A stretch of 35,393 bases of DNA, from assembly GCA_945872245.1 (NCBI GenBank), contig CAMBZB010000023.1:1-35393 (forward strand), read 5' to 3'. The notes under the pieces are model-generated. The model worked only from the letters and a program-made list of their open reading frames with translations, made no database searches and was not told the origin of the DNA. Source of the stretch: Flavobacterium psychrophilum. Lineage in GTDB: Bacteria; Bacteroidota; Bacteroidia; Flavobacteriales; Flavobacteriaceae. A program made the position numbers and the translations under genes. Numbering within the stretch: the stretch's first letter is position 1; every line of letters starts with the position of its first letter. Shown piece by piece: positions 13,530 through 21,254 of this stretch.

Positions 13530-14540
13530 TTAAGGTACTTCAATCTCGTTTACGATTTTGTTGATGATGTCAACCGAGGTGATGTTTTCGGCTTCAGCCT
13601 CATAAGTAAGTCCAATCCTATGACGCAATACATCGTGAACCACGGCGCGAACATCTTCGGGAATGACATAACCACGGCGTTTGATAAAGGCATAACATTT
13701 TGCAGCATTGGCTAGATTGATACTTCCACGGGGAGATGCTCCAAAACTGATTAGGGGCTTCAAGTCGGCTAATTTGTATTTTTCTGGAAAACGGGTGGCG
13801 AACACGATGTCAAGAATGTATTTTTCAATTTTTTCATCCATATACACCTCACGAACCGCTTCTTGCGCACGCAAAATTTGTTCTACCGAAACCACGGCAT
13901 TCACTTTTTCGTAATTTCCTTTTAAATTTTGACGAATCACCATGCGTTCCTCATCCATTTTTGGATAATCAATCACGGTTTTCAACATAAAACGATCCAC
14001 TTGCGCCTCTGGCAATGGATATGTTCCTTCCTGTTCTATTGGATTTTGGGTAGCCAAAACTAGAAATGGCCGGTCTAATTTGAAAGTGGTGTCGCCAATA
14101 GTAACTTGTTTTTCCTGCATCGCTTCCAATAATGCGGATTGCACTTTGGCAGGAGCACGATTGATCTCATCGGCTAGGACGAAATTGGCGAAAACAGGTC
14201 CTTTTTTTATGGAAAATTCGTTGGCTTTAATGTTGTAAATCATGGTTCCCACAACATCAGCAGGCAATAAATCAGGAGTAAACTGAATTCGGCTAAAATA
14301 ACCGTGAACGGCTTGTGACAAGGTATTTATGGCCAATGTTTTTGCCAACCCCGGAACACCTTCAAGCAAAATATGCCCTTGTCCTAAAAGTCCAATTAAT
14401 AATCGCTCAATCATGTGTTTTTGACCCACGATTACCTTATTCATCTCCATAGTAAGCAAATCGATAAAAGCACTTTCTCTTTCTATTTTCTCATTGATTG
14501 CCCTAATGTCCAAAGTAGTTGTATTTTCTTCCATATCCAT
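13530..14540 (-). CDS. MoxR family AAA+ ATPase
   Basis: MoxR ATPases are AAA+ chaperone-like proteins that usually act with VWA partners to mature or activate other proteins. The 336 residues contain the Walker A segment EGVPGLAKT (60-68), Walker B VLADEINR (121-128), the conserved APAKVQSALLEAMQEKQVT, sensor 1 in VLATQNPIEQEGTYPLPEAQVDRF, and the lid segment ISFGASPRGSINL with the arginine of sensor 2. Length and order fit the family completely. This is the promoter-proximal gene of the bat operon. The start is ATG at 14540; a second ATG two codons later is possible. Confidence 0.95.
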   Translation of the reverse strand: MDMEENTTTLDIRAINEKIERESAFIDLLTMEMNKVIVGQKHMIERLLIGLLGQGHILLEGVPGLAKTLAINTLSQAVHGYFSRIQFTPDLLPADVVGTMIYNIKANEFSIKKGPVFANFVLADEINRAPAKVQSALLEAMQEKQVTIGDTTFKLDRPFLVLATQNPIEQEGTYPLPEAQVDRFMLKTVIDYPKMDEERMVIRQNLKGNYEKVNAVVSVEQILRAQEAVREVYMDEKIEKYILDIVFATRFPEKYKLADLKPLISFGASPRGSINLANAAKCYAFIKRRGYVIPEDVRAVVHDVLRHRIGLTYEAEAENITSVDIINKIVNEIEVP

Positions 14541-14581
14541 CTTTTAATTGCGGTATATTGTGTTCGTTATTTTTGATGGTG

Positions 14582-14589
14582 CAAATTGA
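14582..14589 (-). promoter_or_regulatory. Weak candidate promoter of the bat operon
   Basis: On the minus strand 14589 to 14582 reads TCAATTTG followed by C, one mismatch from TAnnTTTG, 42 bases before the moxR ATG. No -33 TTG stands at the right distance; an A/T tract lies upstream instead. It is the best candidate in the moxR upstream gap but remains tentative. Confidence 0.3.
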
Positions 14590-14724
14590 ATTTTTTTTTA
14601 TAAGTAGGATGTTAAAGAATGGTTAAAACTTCTTGCAATCCCTCAATTTTAAGGATGATTTGTGATAGTATTTTCATAATTTTAAAGTTTTTAAAAAATA
14701 AGTGTCAAAATTGAGAATTTACTA

Positions 14725-15618
14725 ATGGAGTTTAAGAATAAAAAAATGATTCAAACACCTTTTTCCAAAATTATTGCCGGCACGATGACCTGGGGAATAT
14801 GGGGCAAAAATCTAGACCAAAATCAGATGATTGAATTAATGAATTCCTGCCTAGAAACCGGAATTACGACATTTGACCATGCCGATATTTATGGGGGTTA
14901 CACCACCGAAGCCGCTTTTGGCAACGCTTTTGGCGAAAGCCGAATCGACAGAAAAAAAATCCAACTGATTTCGAAATGCGGCATCCAATTGGTCTCAGAA
15001 AACAAGTCTGCCAAAATCAAGCATTACGACTATTCAAAATCCCATATTATTAGTTCAGCCGAACAATCGCTGAAAAATTTGAAAACCGATTATTTAGATT
15101 TACTACTGTTGCACAGACCTAGTCCTTTAATGCAAGCCGACGAGATTGCCGAAGCGATTGAAAAACTCAAGACCGAAGGAAAAATTTTGGAGTTTGGAGT
15201 TTCTAATTTTACTCCGAGTCAGACGGATTTAATCCAGGCAAAAACTGAAATAAAGTACAACCAAATCGAGTTTTCAGTTACCCATTTTGACGCGATGCTC
15301 AACGGAAGTTTAGATCACATGCAAGTTAATAGCATACAACCCATGTGCTGGTCGCCTCTGGGAACTGTTTTTAAAAAAGACGACGAAAAATCCATACGAA
15401 TAAAGAAATTAGCGAGGCAACTCTCGACAAAATACAATGTCGAAATGGATGTTTTGCTTCTCGCTTGGATTTTAAAACATCCATCGGGATTTTTACCCGT
15501 TTTTGGTACAGCAGATAAGACCCGAATTGCCAAATTGATGAAGGCTACAACTATCGAAATGGAACTGGAAGATTGGTTTGCTTTTTGGACAGAAAGTGCC
15601 GGTAAAGAGGTTCCTTGA
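14725..15618 (+). CDS. Aldo/keto reductase family oxidoreductase
   Basis: NAD(P)H-dependent reductase of the aldo/keto reductase barrel family, of the YdhF-like type; the substrate is unknown. All four catalytic positions are visible: D51 and Y56 in FDHADIYGGY, K84 in LISKCGIQ, H130 in LLLLHRPSP. The SNFTPSQ segment and the late FLPVFGTADKTRIAKL are the conserved cofactor-binding regions. The 297 residues are a normal length. The start may be ATG 14725 or the ATG at 14746 (MIQTPFSKIIAGTMTWG), which fits homologues slightly better. The next gene starts 29 bases later on the same strand, so the two are probably co-transcribed. The upstream gap of 184 bases has no clear TAnnTTTG box. Confidence 0.9.
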   Translation: MEFKNKKMIQTPFSKIIAGTMTWGIWGKNLDQNQMIELMNSCLETGITTFDHADIYGGYTTEAAFGNAFGESRIDRKKIQLISKCGIQLVSENKSAKIKHYDYSKSHIISSAEQSLKNLKTDYLDLLLLHRPSPLMQADEIAEAIEKLKTEGKILEFGVSNFTPSQTDLIQAKTEIKYNQIEFSVTHFDAMLNGSLDHMQVNSIQPMCWSPLGTVFKKDDEKSIRIKKLARQLSTKYNVEMDVLLLAWILKHPSGFLPVFGTADKTRIAKLMKATTIEMELEDWFAFWTESAGKEVP

Positions 15619-15627
15619 TGGGTATTC

Positions 15628-15648
15628 GATTTTAAATCCAAAATCAAA
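15628..15648. repeat. Mini heptad array before the AlbA_2 gene
   Basis: Three units, GATTTTA, AATCCAA, AATCAAA, fill 21 bases and end on the A of the next gene's ATG. It is the shortest example of the 7-base-period pattern in the window, with one forward and two reverse units, and could be chance on its own. Confidence 0.4.
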
Positions 15649-16787
15649 TGATTAATAAACGTCTTTTAATTAAAAACCTTTTGGCTCACAATGATGAGAG
15701 CAGTTTTTATGACAAAAAAAGACAATTAAATTTACATACCCGGGAAGGAAAAGCCAAGTTTTTGAAACACATTTGCGCTTTATCCAATTCGAATCCGGCG
15801 AACAATTCCTATATCGTCGTGGGGGTTGAAGACCAAAATAACGAAATTGTGGGCGATGATTTTTTTGATGACAGCCACATCCAAAATTTGGTCAATGCCT
15901 ATCTCGAAAACCCCCCAAAAATCCAGTATGAAAACGTGCCTTTCCCTAATTTGCCAAAAGACAAAGTCATAGGATTAGTGACCATAAAAGCCAAAAGCAA
16001 AACGTCCCATTTCAAAAAAGGAATTCACACCATCCACGCCAATAGTATTTTTGTAAGACGGGGGAGCAATACCGTTCCCGTTGAAGAAGAAGTTGAAAAA
16101 AATTATCAAAACACGGAAACCGTCATTGGCATTGAAAACAATTCCAGAAACAATATTGAATATACGCTGGGTGGTGTGATTGATTTCATGAATTTTCGCC
16201 ACAAAGATATGGCGCCAAGATACAAGGTTTTCAAGGAATTATTTGTCATTTGCTGGGCTGGAGTTGCCAATAAATCTCGCGACAAAACTTTTTTATCGCG
16301 TGTTGACATTGAACTGATAAACGAACAAATCAAGTTATTCTATTCGGCCCAAGACGTGGTGACCATTACTTTTGACGAGGATTCTTTTACGATTATCGAA
16401 TATGTCCCTTTGGGATTGAATGACAAAACGAGCTTGTATCCTTTGGAAAAACAAACCCTTCATTTCCATGACAATGGCTATTATAAAATTGATAGGGAAA
16501 TGCTTTTCCAACCGCCGGAATTCAACCTAAAAATGCTGTTTCATATTTATAATTCCAACATTGCTTTGCTCAACAAACTCCAAAAAGGCCTTTCATTAAC
16601 GGAGCGGGAACAGAAAGATTTAGAGAGCTTGCCCTACACCTTTATGGTCTGTTACCTCAACGGATTTGAAGATGCTAAGCAAAAATTAATTGATGCCAAA
16701 CTACTGTTGAAACCTTTTACACTAGTATATTTGTCCTTTAAAGAGGACTTACGCATTTTAAGAAAAATGAAATATGACGTGCAATAG
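15648..16787 (+). CDS. AlbA_2 domain ('ATP-binding') protein
   Basis: The 379-residue protein carries an N-terminal Schlafen-type AlbA_2 domain (about residues 5-140), seen in the opening REGKAKFLKHICALSNSNPANNSYIVVGVEDQNNEIVGDDFFDD, in KVIGLVTIKAKSKTSHF and in SIFVRRGSNTVPVEEE. Proteins with this fold are often labelled putative DNA binding or ATP binding; the real activity is unknown. The C-terminal 230 residues are not recognised and have no membrane segment. It lies between an aldo/keto reductase (29 bases upstream) and a metallophosphoesterase (21 bases downstream), all on one strand, so a three-gene operon is likely. Nothing in the flanks marks it as a defence island. Confidence 0.75.
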   Translation: MINKRLLIKNLLAHNDESSFYDKKRQLNLHTREGKAKFLKHICALSNSNPANNSYIVVGVEDQNNEIVGDDFFDDSHIQNLVNAYLENPPKIQYENVPFPNLPKDKVIGLVTIKAKSKTSHFKKGIHTIHANSIFVRRGSNTVPVEEEVEKNYQNTETVIGIENNSRNNIEYTLGGVIDFMNFRHKDMAPRYKVFKELFVICWAGVANKSRDKTFLSRVDIELINEQIKLFYSAQDVVTITFDEDSFTIIEYVPLGLNDKTSLYPLEKQTLHFHDNGYYKIDREMLFQPPEFNLKMLFHIYNSNIALLNKLQKGLSLTEREQKDLESLPYTFMVCYLNGFEDAKQKLIDAKLLLKPFTLVYLSFKEDLRILRKMKYDVQ

Positions 16788-16808
16788 CGTACCCAAATAA
16801 TATATAGA

Positions 16809-17534
16809 ATGAGAACACTTGTCATAGGCGACATTCACGGCGGTTTGCGTGCGCTGCATCAAATCATGGAAAGGGCCAAAGTTACCCCAAAAGACACTTT
16901 GATTTTTTTGGGGGATTATGTAGATGGCTGGAGCCAATCGCCCCAAGTAATTGATTATTTGATTAAATTACAAACCAATCACAATTGTGTTTTTATTCGG
17001 GGCAATCACGACGAATTATTGTTGGAATGGTTGAATAAAACTAAGGACAATCCATTGTGGTATAAACATGGCGGCGAATCGACAGCATTGGCTTACGACA
17101 ATGTAAACGAGGAGGTTAGAAAAGAACATTTGGAATTCCTGGAGATGTTGGAAAATTATTATCTTGACGAAGAGAATCGTTTGTTTATTCACGCTGGTTT
17201 TACCAATGTAAATGGCGTTGATTACGAATATTTTCCAAAGTTGTTTTATTGGGACAGAACGCTTTGGGAAACCGCATTGGCAATGGACAAAACACTACAA
17301 ATGGACGACCTATTTTACCCAAAACGACTGACTTTATATAAAGAAATTTATATTGGACACACGCCAGTTTCTAGAATAGGCAAAGCCACCCCCGTACAAA
17401 TGGCCAATGTATGGAATATCGACACGAGTGCCGCTTTTGAAGGGCCGCTGACTATTATGGATGTGGATACTAAGGAATTTTGGCAAAGTGAGCCATTACA
17501 CCATTTATACCCAAATGAAAAAGGGAGAAATTAA
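16809..17534 (+). CDS. Metallophosphoesterase, PPP type
   Basis: Calcineurin-like phosphoesterase of the PPP (serine/threonine phosphatase or Ap4A hydrolase-like) group. The dimetal motifs are complete: D8 and H10 in GDIHGG, D36 in GDYVDG (with D39), and N66-H67-D68 in RGNHDE. Two later metal histidines follow in FIHAGF and YIGHTP. The IDTSAAFEGPLTIMD end is the conserved final part of bacterial PPP phosphatases. The 241 residues fit and there is no signal peptide, so it is cytosolic. It is probably the third gene of the operon that starts at the aldo/keto reductase. The substrate cannot be told from sequence: protein phosphate or dinucleoside polyphosphate are both possible. Confidence 0.88.
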   Translation: MRTLVIGDIHGGLRALHQIMERAKVTPKDTLIFLGDYVDGWSQSPQVIDYLIKLQTNHNCVFIRGNHDELLLEWLNKTKDNPLWYKHGGESTALAYDNVNEEVRKEHLEFLEMLENYYLDEENRLFIHAGFTNVNGVDYEYFPKLFYWDRTLWETALAMDKTLQMDDLFYPKRLTLYKEIYIGHTPVSRIGKATPVQMANVWNIDTSAAFEGPLTIMDVDTKEFWQSEPLHHLYPNEKGRN

Positions 17535-17579
17535 GATCTTTTAACTATTTTCACATGCAAATCCAGTAACCTTATTTTT

Positions 17580-18077
17580 ATGAAAAAAACTTTTACACTA
17601 TTATTATTTTCCTCATTTTGCTTTATGAACGCACAGGGGTATAAAGGGAAAGGAGATACCAAATTCGATGTTGGCATGAATATTCAAAACGGAGGTTCGG
17701 GGATTGGACTTTTTCTAGATTTTGGCAGTGGCGAAAACATGTCCTTCGGATTTGTCGCTTCGTATTTATTGTCAGTTAATAAAGATAATTTAGGAAACAA
17801 ACCCGAATTTATGGATCGATTTGATGCCAAAGCGAGATTCAATGCTAATGTAGGGAATGTGCTAAAACTAGACCCGAAAATGGATATTTATCCAGGATTG
17901 GATTTAGGGCTACGAAATTTTGGAGCGCACCTTGGTTTTCGTTATTTCTTTACCGATGGTTTTGGGGTGTATTCAGAGGCTGGAATTCCTTTGGCAAAAT
18001 ACGACACTACCCTAAGTGGTTTTGATCATCTGAACAATCAGTTTGTGTTCAATATTGGGGCTTCTTTTAATTTGTAG
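17580..18077 (+). CDS. Small secreted beta-barrel-like protein (DUF6646-like)
   Basis: A 165-residue exported protein of unknown function. The signal peptide is clear (MKKTFTLLLFSSFCFMNAQ, cut near residue 18). The rest alternates short glycine-rich strands (GLFLDFGSGENMSFGFVASYLL, YPGLDLGLRNFGAHLGFRYFF, YSEAGIPLAKY) and ends NIGASFNL, with a C-terminal hydrophobic residue pattern typical of small outer-membrane beta-barrels. It resembles a family annotated DUF6646 in flavobacteria, by recollection. It starts 45 bases after the phosphoesterase and is followed by a strong intrinsic terminator. Confidence 0.8.
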   Translation: MKKTFTLLLFSSFCFMNAQGYKGKGDTKFDVGMNIQNGGSGIGLFLDFGSGENMSFGFVASYLLSVNKDNLGNKPEFMDRFDAKARFNANVGNVLKLDPKMDIYPGLDLGLRNFGAHLGFRYFFTDGFGVYSEAGIPLAKYDTTLSGFDHLNNQFVFNIGASFNL

Positions 18078-18113
18078 AAAATTTCAATATAGCTTTTTCT
18101 TAATAAATTTTTT

Positions 18114-18138
18114 AAGGCAATATAAATTGCCTTTTTTT
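18114..18138 (+). terminator. Intrinsic terminator after the DUF6646-like gene
   Basis: A perfect 8-base stem AAGGCAAT (18114-18121) and ATTGCCTT (18126-18133) with a four-base loop is followed by five further T residues. It lies 37 bases after the stop codon at 18077 and just before the end of the converging aldehyde dehydrogenase gene. The T tract favours the plus direction. Confidence 0.88.
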
Positions 18139-18154
18139 AGGTGAGAATTATTCC

Positions 18155-19708
18155 TTACAAATCGAATTTTATGCCTTGCGCCAAGGGCAAACTCGTGGTA
18201 TAATTAATGGTATTGGTTTGACGACGCATATAGATTTTCCAGGCATCGGAACCGGATTCACGTCCGCCACCCGTTTCTTTTTCTCCTCCAAAAGCACCCC
18301 CAATTTCAGCCCCTGAAGTGCCTATATTAACATTGGCAATCCCACAATCGGACCCCACAACGGAAAGGAAAAGCTCAGCTTCCCGCAAATTGTTGGTCAT
18401 AATGGCGGAGGACAATCCTTGAACCACCCCGTTCTGAATTTCGATGGCATTTTCTACCGAACCGGAGTATTTCAACAAATACAAAACGGGTGCAAAGGTT
18501 TCGTGTTGCACGATTTCAAAGGAGTTTATCGCCTCGGCGATGGCCGGTTTTACATAACAACCGCTTTCGTAGCCTTCGCCCGAAAGTACTCCGCCTTTCA
18601 CGAGAAGTTGACCGCCTTCGGCAACGACCTTCTCCAATGCTTTTTTGTATATTTTAACGGCATGTGTGTCAATTACGGGACCAACATGGTTCTTTTCGTC
18701 TAATGGATTTCCAATTTTTAATTGGCCGTAAGCCGAAACAAGGGAGTCTTTTACGGTATCATAAATGCTTTCGTGAATAATCAAACGACGCGTTGATGTG
18801 CAACGTTGTCCTGCGGTTCCCACCGCTCCAAAAACAGCGCCAATAACCGTCATTTTGATATCGGCATCCGGCGTTACAATTATCGCATTGTTACCGCCCA
18901 ACTCCAACAAGGATTTTCCCAAACGACCGGCAACGGCCTGCGCCACTATTTTTCCCATTCGGGTAGAACCCGTTGCTGAAATTAAGGGTATCCGTTTGTC
19001 GTTCGTCATCCATTCGCCCACTTTGTAATCGCCGTTGATTAAGCACGAAATGCCTTCCGGCAGCTTATTTTCCTGGATTACTTCGGCAATGATGTTTTGA
19101 CAGGCAATGCCACAAAGTGGCGTTTTCTCGGATGGTTTCCAAACGCAGACATCGCCGCAAATCCAAGCCAAAGCGGTGTTCCAAGCCCAAACGGCCACCG
19201 GAAAGTTGAATGCCGAAATGATTCCGACAATCCCCATGGGATGATATTGCTCATACATCCGGTGTCCCGGGCGCTCCGAGTGCATAGTCAATCCGTGTAA
19301 TTGTCTCGAAAGTCCCACGGCAAAATCACAAATATCTATCATTTCCTGCACTTCGCCATAGCCTTCCTGTAATGATTTCCCCATTTCATAGGAAACCAAT
19401 TTTCCCAAGGCTTCTTTGTTTTTGCGCAGTTTATCGCCAAACTGTCGCACGATTTCCCCACGTTGTGGTGCAGGGATTAGACGAAATGTTTGGAATGCTT
19501 CAGTGGCGGTGAGCATCAGGTTTTCGTAGTCGGCGGCAGAGGTAGTTCTCACAGAGGCTATTAATTGGCCGTCAACCGGCGAATAACTTTCAAGGATTTC
19601 TCCATTTGAAAATTGATTAATTCCCGTTGACGTTCCTTCATTCAGGACTTTGATACCTAGTTGCACCAGTGCTTCTTGTATTCCGAATTGTGTCGCTATT
19701 GTTGCCAT
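18155..19708 (-). CDS. Aldehyde dehydrogenase, ALDH7/antiquitin type
   Basis: NAD(P)-dependent aldehyde dehydrogenase most like antiquitin (ALDH7A1) and bacterial L-2-aminoadipate-6-semialdehyde dehydrogenase (AmaB) of lysine breakdown. The 517 residues contain N168 in SAFNFPVAVWAWN, K191 in VWKPSEKTP, the general base E269 in LLELGGNN, and the nucleophile C303 in GTAGQRCTSTRR, which is the ALDH7 form of this motif. The C-terminal GGAFGGEKETGGGRESGSDAWKIYMRRQT also matches that class. No other lysine-catabolic gene is near, so the substrate is inferred only from resemblance. It appears to be a single-gene unit, bounded by the terminator region and a palindromic gap. A -7-like TACCTTTA lies at 19740-19733 on the minus strand. 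Confidence 0.88.
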   Translation of the reverse strand: MATIATQFGIQEALVQLGIKVLNEGTSTGINQFSNGEILESYSPVDGQLIASVRTTSAADYENLMLTATEAFQTFRLIPAPQRGEIVRQFGDKLRKNKEALGKLVSYEMGKSLQEGYGEVQEMIDICDFAVGLSRQLHGLTMHSERPGHRMYEQYHPMGIVGIISAFNFPVAVWAWNTALAWICGDVCVWKPSEKTPLCGIACQNIIAEVIQENKLPEGISCLINGDYKVGEWMTNDKRIPLISATGSTRMGKIVAQAVAGRLGKSLLELGGNNAIIVTPDADIKMTVIGAVFGAVGTAGQRCTSTRRLIIHESIYDTVKDSLVSAYGQLKIGNPLDEKNHVGPVIDTHAVKIYKKALEKVVAEGGQLLVKGGVLSGEGYESGCYVKPAIAEAINSFEIVQHETFAPVLYLLKYSGSVENAIEIQNGVVQGLSSAIMTNNLREAELFLSVVGSDCGIANVNIGTSGAEIGGAFGGEKETGGGRESGSDAWKIYMRRQTNTINYTTSLPLAQGIKFDL

Positions 19709-19780
19709 TGTGTTTTTTAAAAATTGGATTTATAAAGGTACATAATGTTGGTTAAAAATAACATGATACAAAACTAGTTG

Positions 19781-19957
19781 GGTGTAATTATTTTTATAGC
19801 CAATTCGTAGTAATTTATCACACTGACCCGAAGCTTCGGGAGTCGAAGTGCCTTCATTATATAGTCTTCGACAGGCTCAGACTGACATCCTAGTCTGAAT
19901 TGGTTCCAATTTTAACTTGTAAAATTATTTTTTAATCCAATTTTATGGAATTACACC
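19781..19957. repeat. Nested palindromic element in the ALDH-endonuclease gap
   Basis: The gap 19709-20009 has no gene. It holds nested inverted repeats: outer GGTGTAATT (19781-19789) with AATTACACC (19949-19957), next CCAATTC (19800-19806) with GAATTGG (19897-19903), inner GTCGAAG (19842-19848) with CTTCGAC (19866-19872), and a perfect 14-base palindrome CCCGAAGCTTCGGG at 19827-19840. The inner part (CACTGA...GTCGAAGTG and CTTCGACAGGCTCAG) is of a type dispersed in Bacteroidota intergenic regions, by recollection. The remaining bases show nothing else. Confidence 0.75.
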
Positions 19958-20009
19958 TGAAATCGAATGTTATTGGTATATCCAGCAGAAATAAAAAATT
20001 TAGGACTAA

Positions 20010-21119
20010 TTATTTTACCTCTTTGATCAAATAGATGTACACCGGAAAGTGGTCGCTAAACCCCACTTCATTCGCAGTATGTCGCAAGGGATATCCCTTA
20101 TATTGTCCCGTATTTTGAATCATGAAAGGCTTGTTGAAAATTCCCGCTTTCCAATACCGAAAGGAAGAATAGTCTTGCTGAATTAATGTTTGGGAAACCA
20201 TGATTTGATCAAAAATATCTCCTGCATCCCTATAGAACAGCGTTGCATTTCCATCTTTGGCCATTTGTTCGAAAGGGTTGTAAATACCAAATCGCTTGAC
20301 TTCCGATTTTTTTAATTTGGCTCCGATACCTTCTTTCACGCTTTTGTTAGAGGCCCCATCATTAAAATCACCCATGGTAATTATTTTGGCATTGAGATTA
20401 ATTTTATAGATAGAATCCATGATTTTCCTGTTTAGCCTTCCAGCCGCTTCACGAAACGGACTGCTTTTTTTCTCTCCGCCAGTACGGGAAGGCCAGTGAT
20501 TTATCATTATATTGACCTCTTCGCCGTCTAGAAAACCAGTCACCAGCAGAATATCTCGAGTAAAAACCCGCTTGTCATTGGCCACTTCTATTTTGTCAAT
20601 ATCGGATTTGTCTTCTTCGATTCTCTCCTCTTTTTTATCGTTCATGTCGTTATTTCTATAGACCAATAAAGGAATGTTGGTAAAACTCGTGGGTTTAAAA
20701 TATTTTTTCTGGTATAAAAATCCAACATCAATTCCCCTTTTGTCAGGAGACTCAAAATGTACAATGCCGTAATCACTTTTAGCAAGATTGGGATGTTTTA
20801 CTAAATCTTCCAGAACGCCTCGATTTTCAACTTCAGAACATCCAATAAAAGTGGGCGCCTCTTTTTGTTGCTCATTCGTCCCGATTTGCATCAAAACTTT
20901 CGAAAGATTTTCTAATTTTTGGTTGTATTTCTTCGAAGTCCATCGCTGAAGTCCTTTCGGAGTCCACTCCTCATCATTATTTGGATTGTTGATGGTGTCA
21001 AAAAGGTTTTCAAAATTATAGAAAGCCACGGTGTGAACTTTATATTTTTTTTCTTGGGCGTTGGCCACCAAAATTGTGGAGGTAACAACCAAAAAAAGAA
21101 TAATTTTTTTAATTTTCAT
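20010..21119 (-). CDS. Secreted endonuclease/exonuclease/phosphatase family protein
   Basis: A metal-dependent phosphodiesterase or phosphatase of the EEP (DNase I-like) superfamily. The 369-residue protein is exported: signal peptide MKIKKIILFLVVTSTILVANA. The catalytic residues are in place: E96 and N99 in CSEVENR, H208 in INHWPS, D251 and N253 in MGDFND, and D356-H357 in SDHFP. A charged insertion (about 158-182, rich in D, E, K) lies in the middle. EEP proteins may cleave DNA, RNA, phospholipids or sugar phosphates, so the substrate is open. The gene is divergent from a TonB-dependent receptor and DUF5689 lipoprotein, with 135 bases between them. This recurring flavobacterial association suggests an extracytoplasmic scavenging role. 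Confidence 0.88.
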   Translation of the reverse strand: MKIKKIILFLVVTSTILVANAQEKKYKVHTVAFYNFENLFDTINNPNNDEEWTPKGLQRWTSKKYNQKLENLSKVLMQIGTNEQQKEAPTFIGCSEVENRGVLEDLVKHPNLAKSDYGIVHFESPDKRGIDVGFLYQKKYFKPTSFTNIPLLVYRNNDMNDKKEERIEEDKSDIDKIEVANDKRVFTRDILLVTGFLDGEEVNIMINHWPSRTGGEKKSSPFREAAGRLNRKIMDSIYKINLNAKIITMGDFNDGASNKSVKEGIGAKLKKSEVKRFGIYNPFEQMAKDGNATLFYRDAGDIFDQIMVSQTLIQQDYSSFRYWKAGIFNKPFMIQNTGQYKGYPLRHTANEVGFSDHFPVYIYLIKEVK

Positions 21120-21254
21120 ATGAGAACCAATTTATTAAGATTAAAATTAATAAAAAAACTTTAAATCAATTGTAAATAAAAGCAATTTAAAGCGTACATT
21201 AACAGGTACTTATAAGGGATGTGTTTTTTGAATCAAATGAATTAATTTTTATTT

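Noticed and set aside
15648..16787. Defence-island component because of the AlbA_2 domain
   Set aside because: The neighbours are metabolic genes and no nuclease, methylase, mobile element or other defence gene is in this part of the window.
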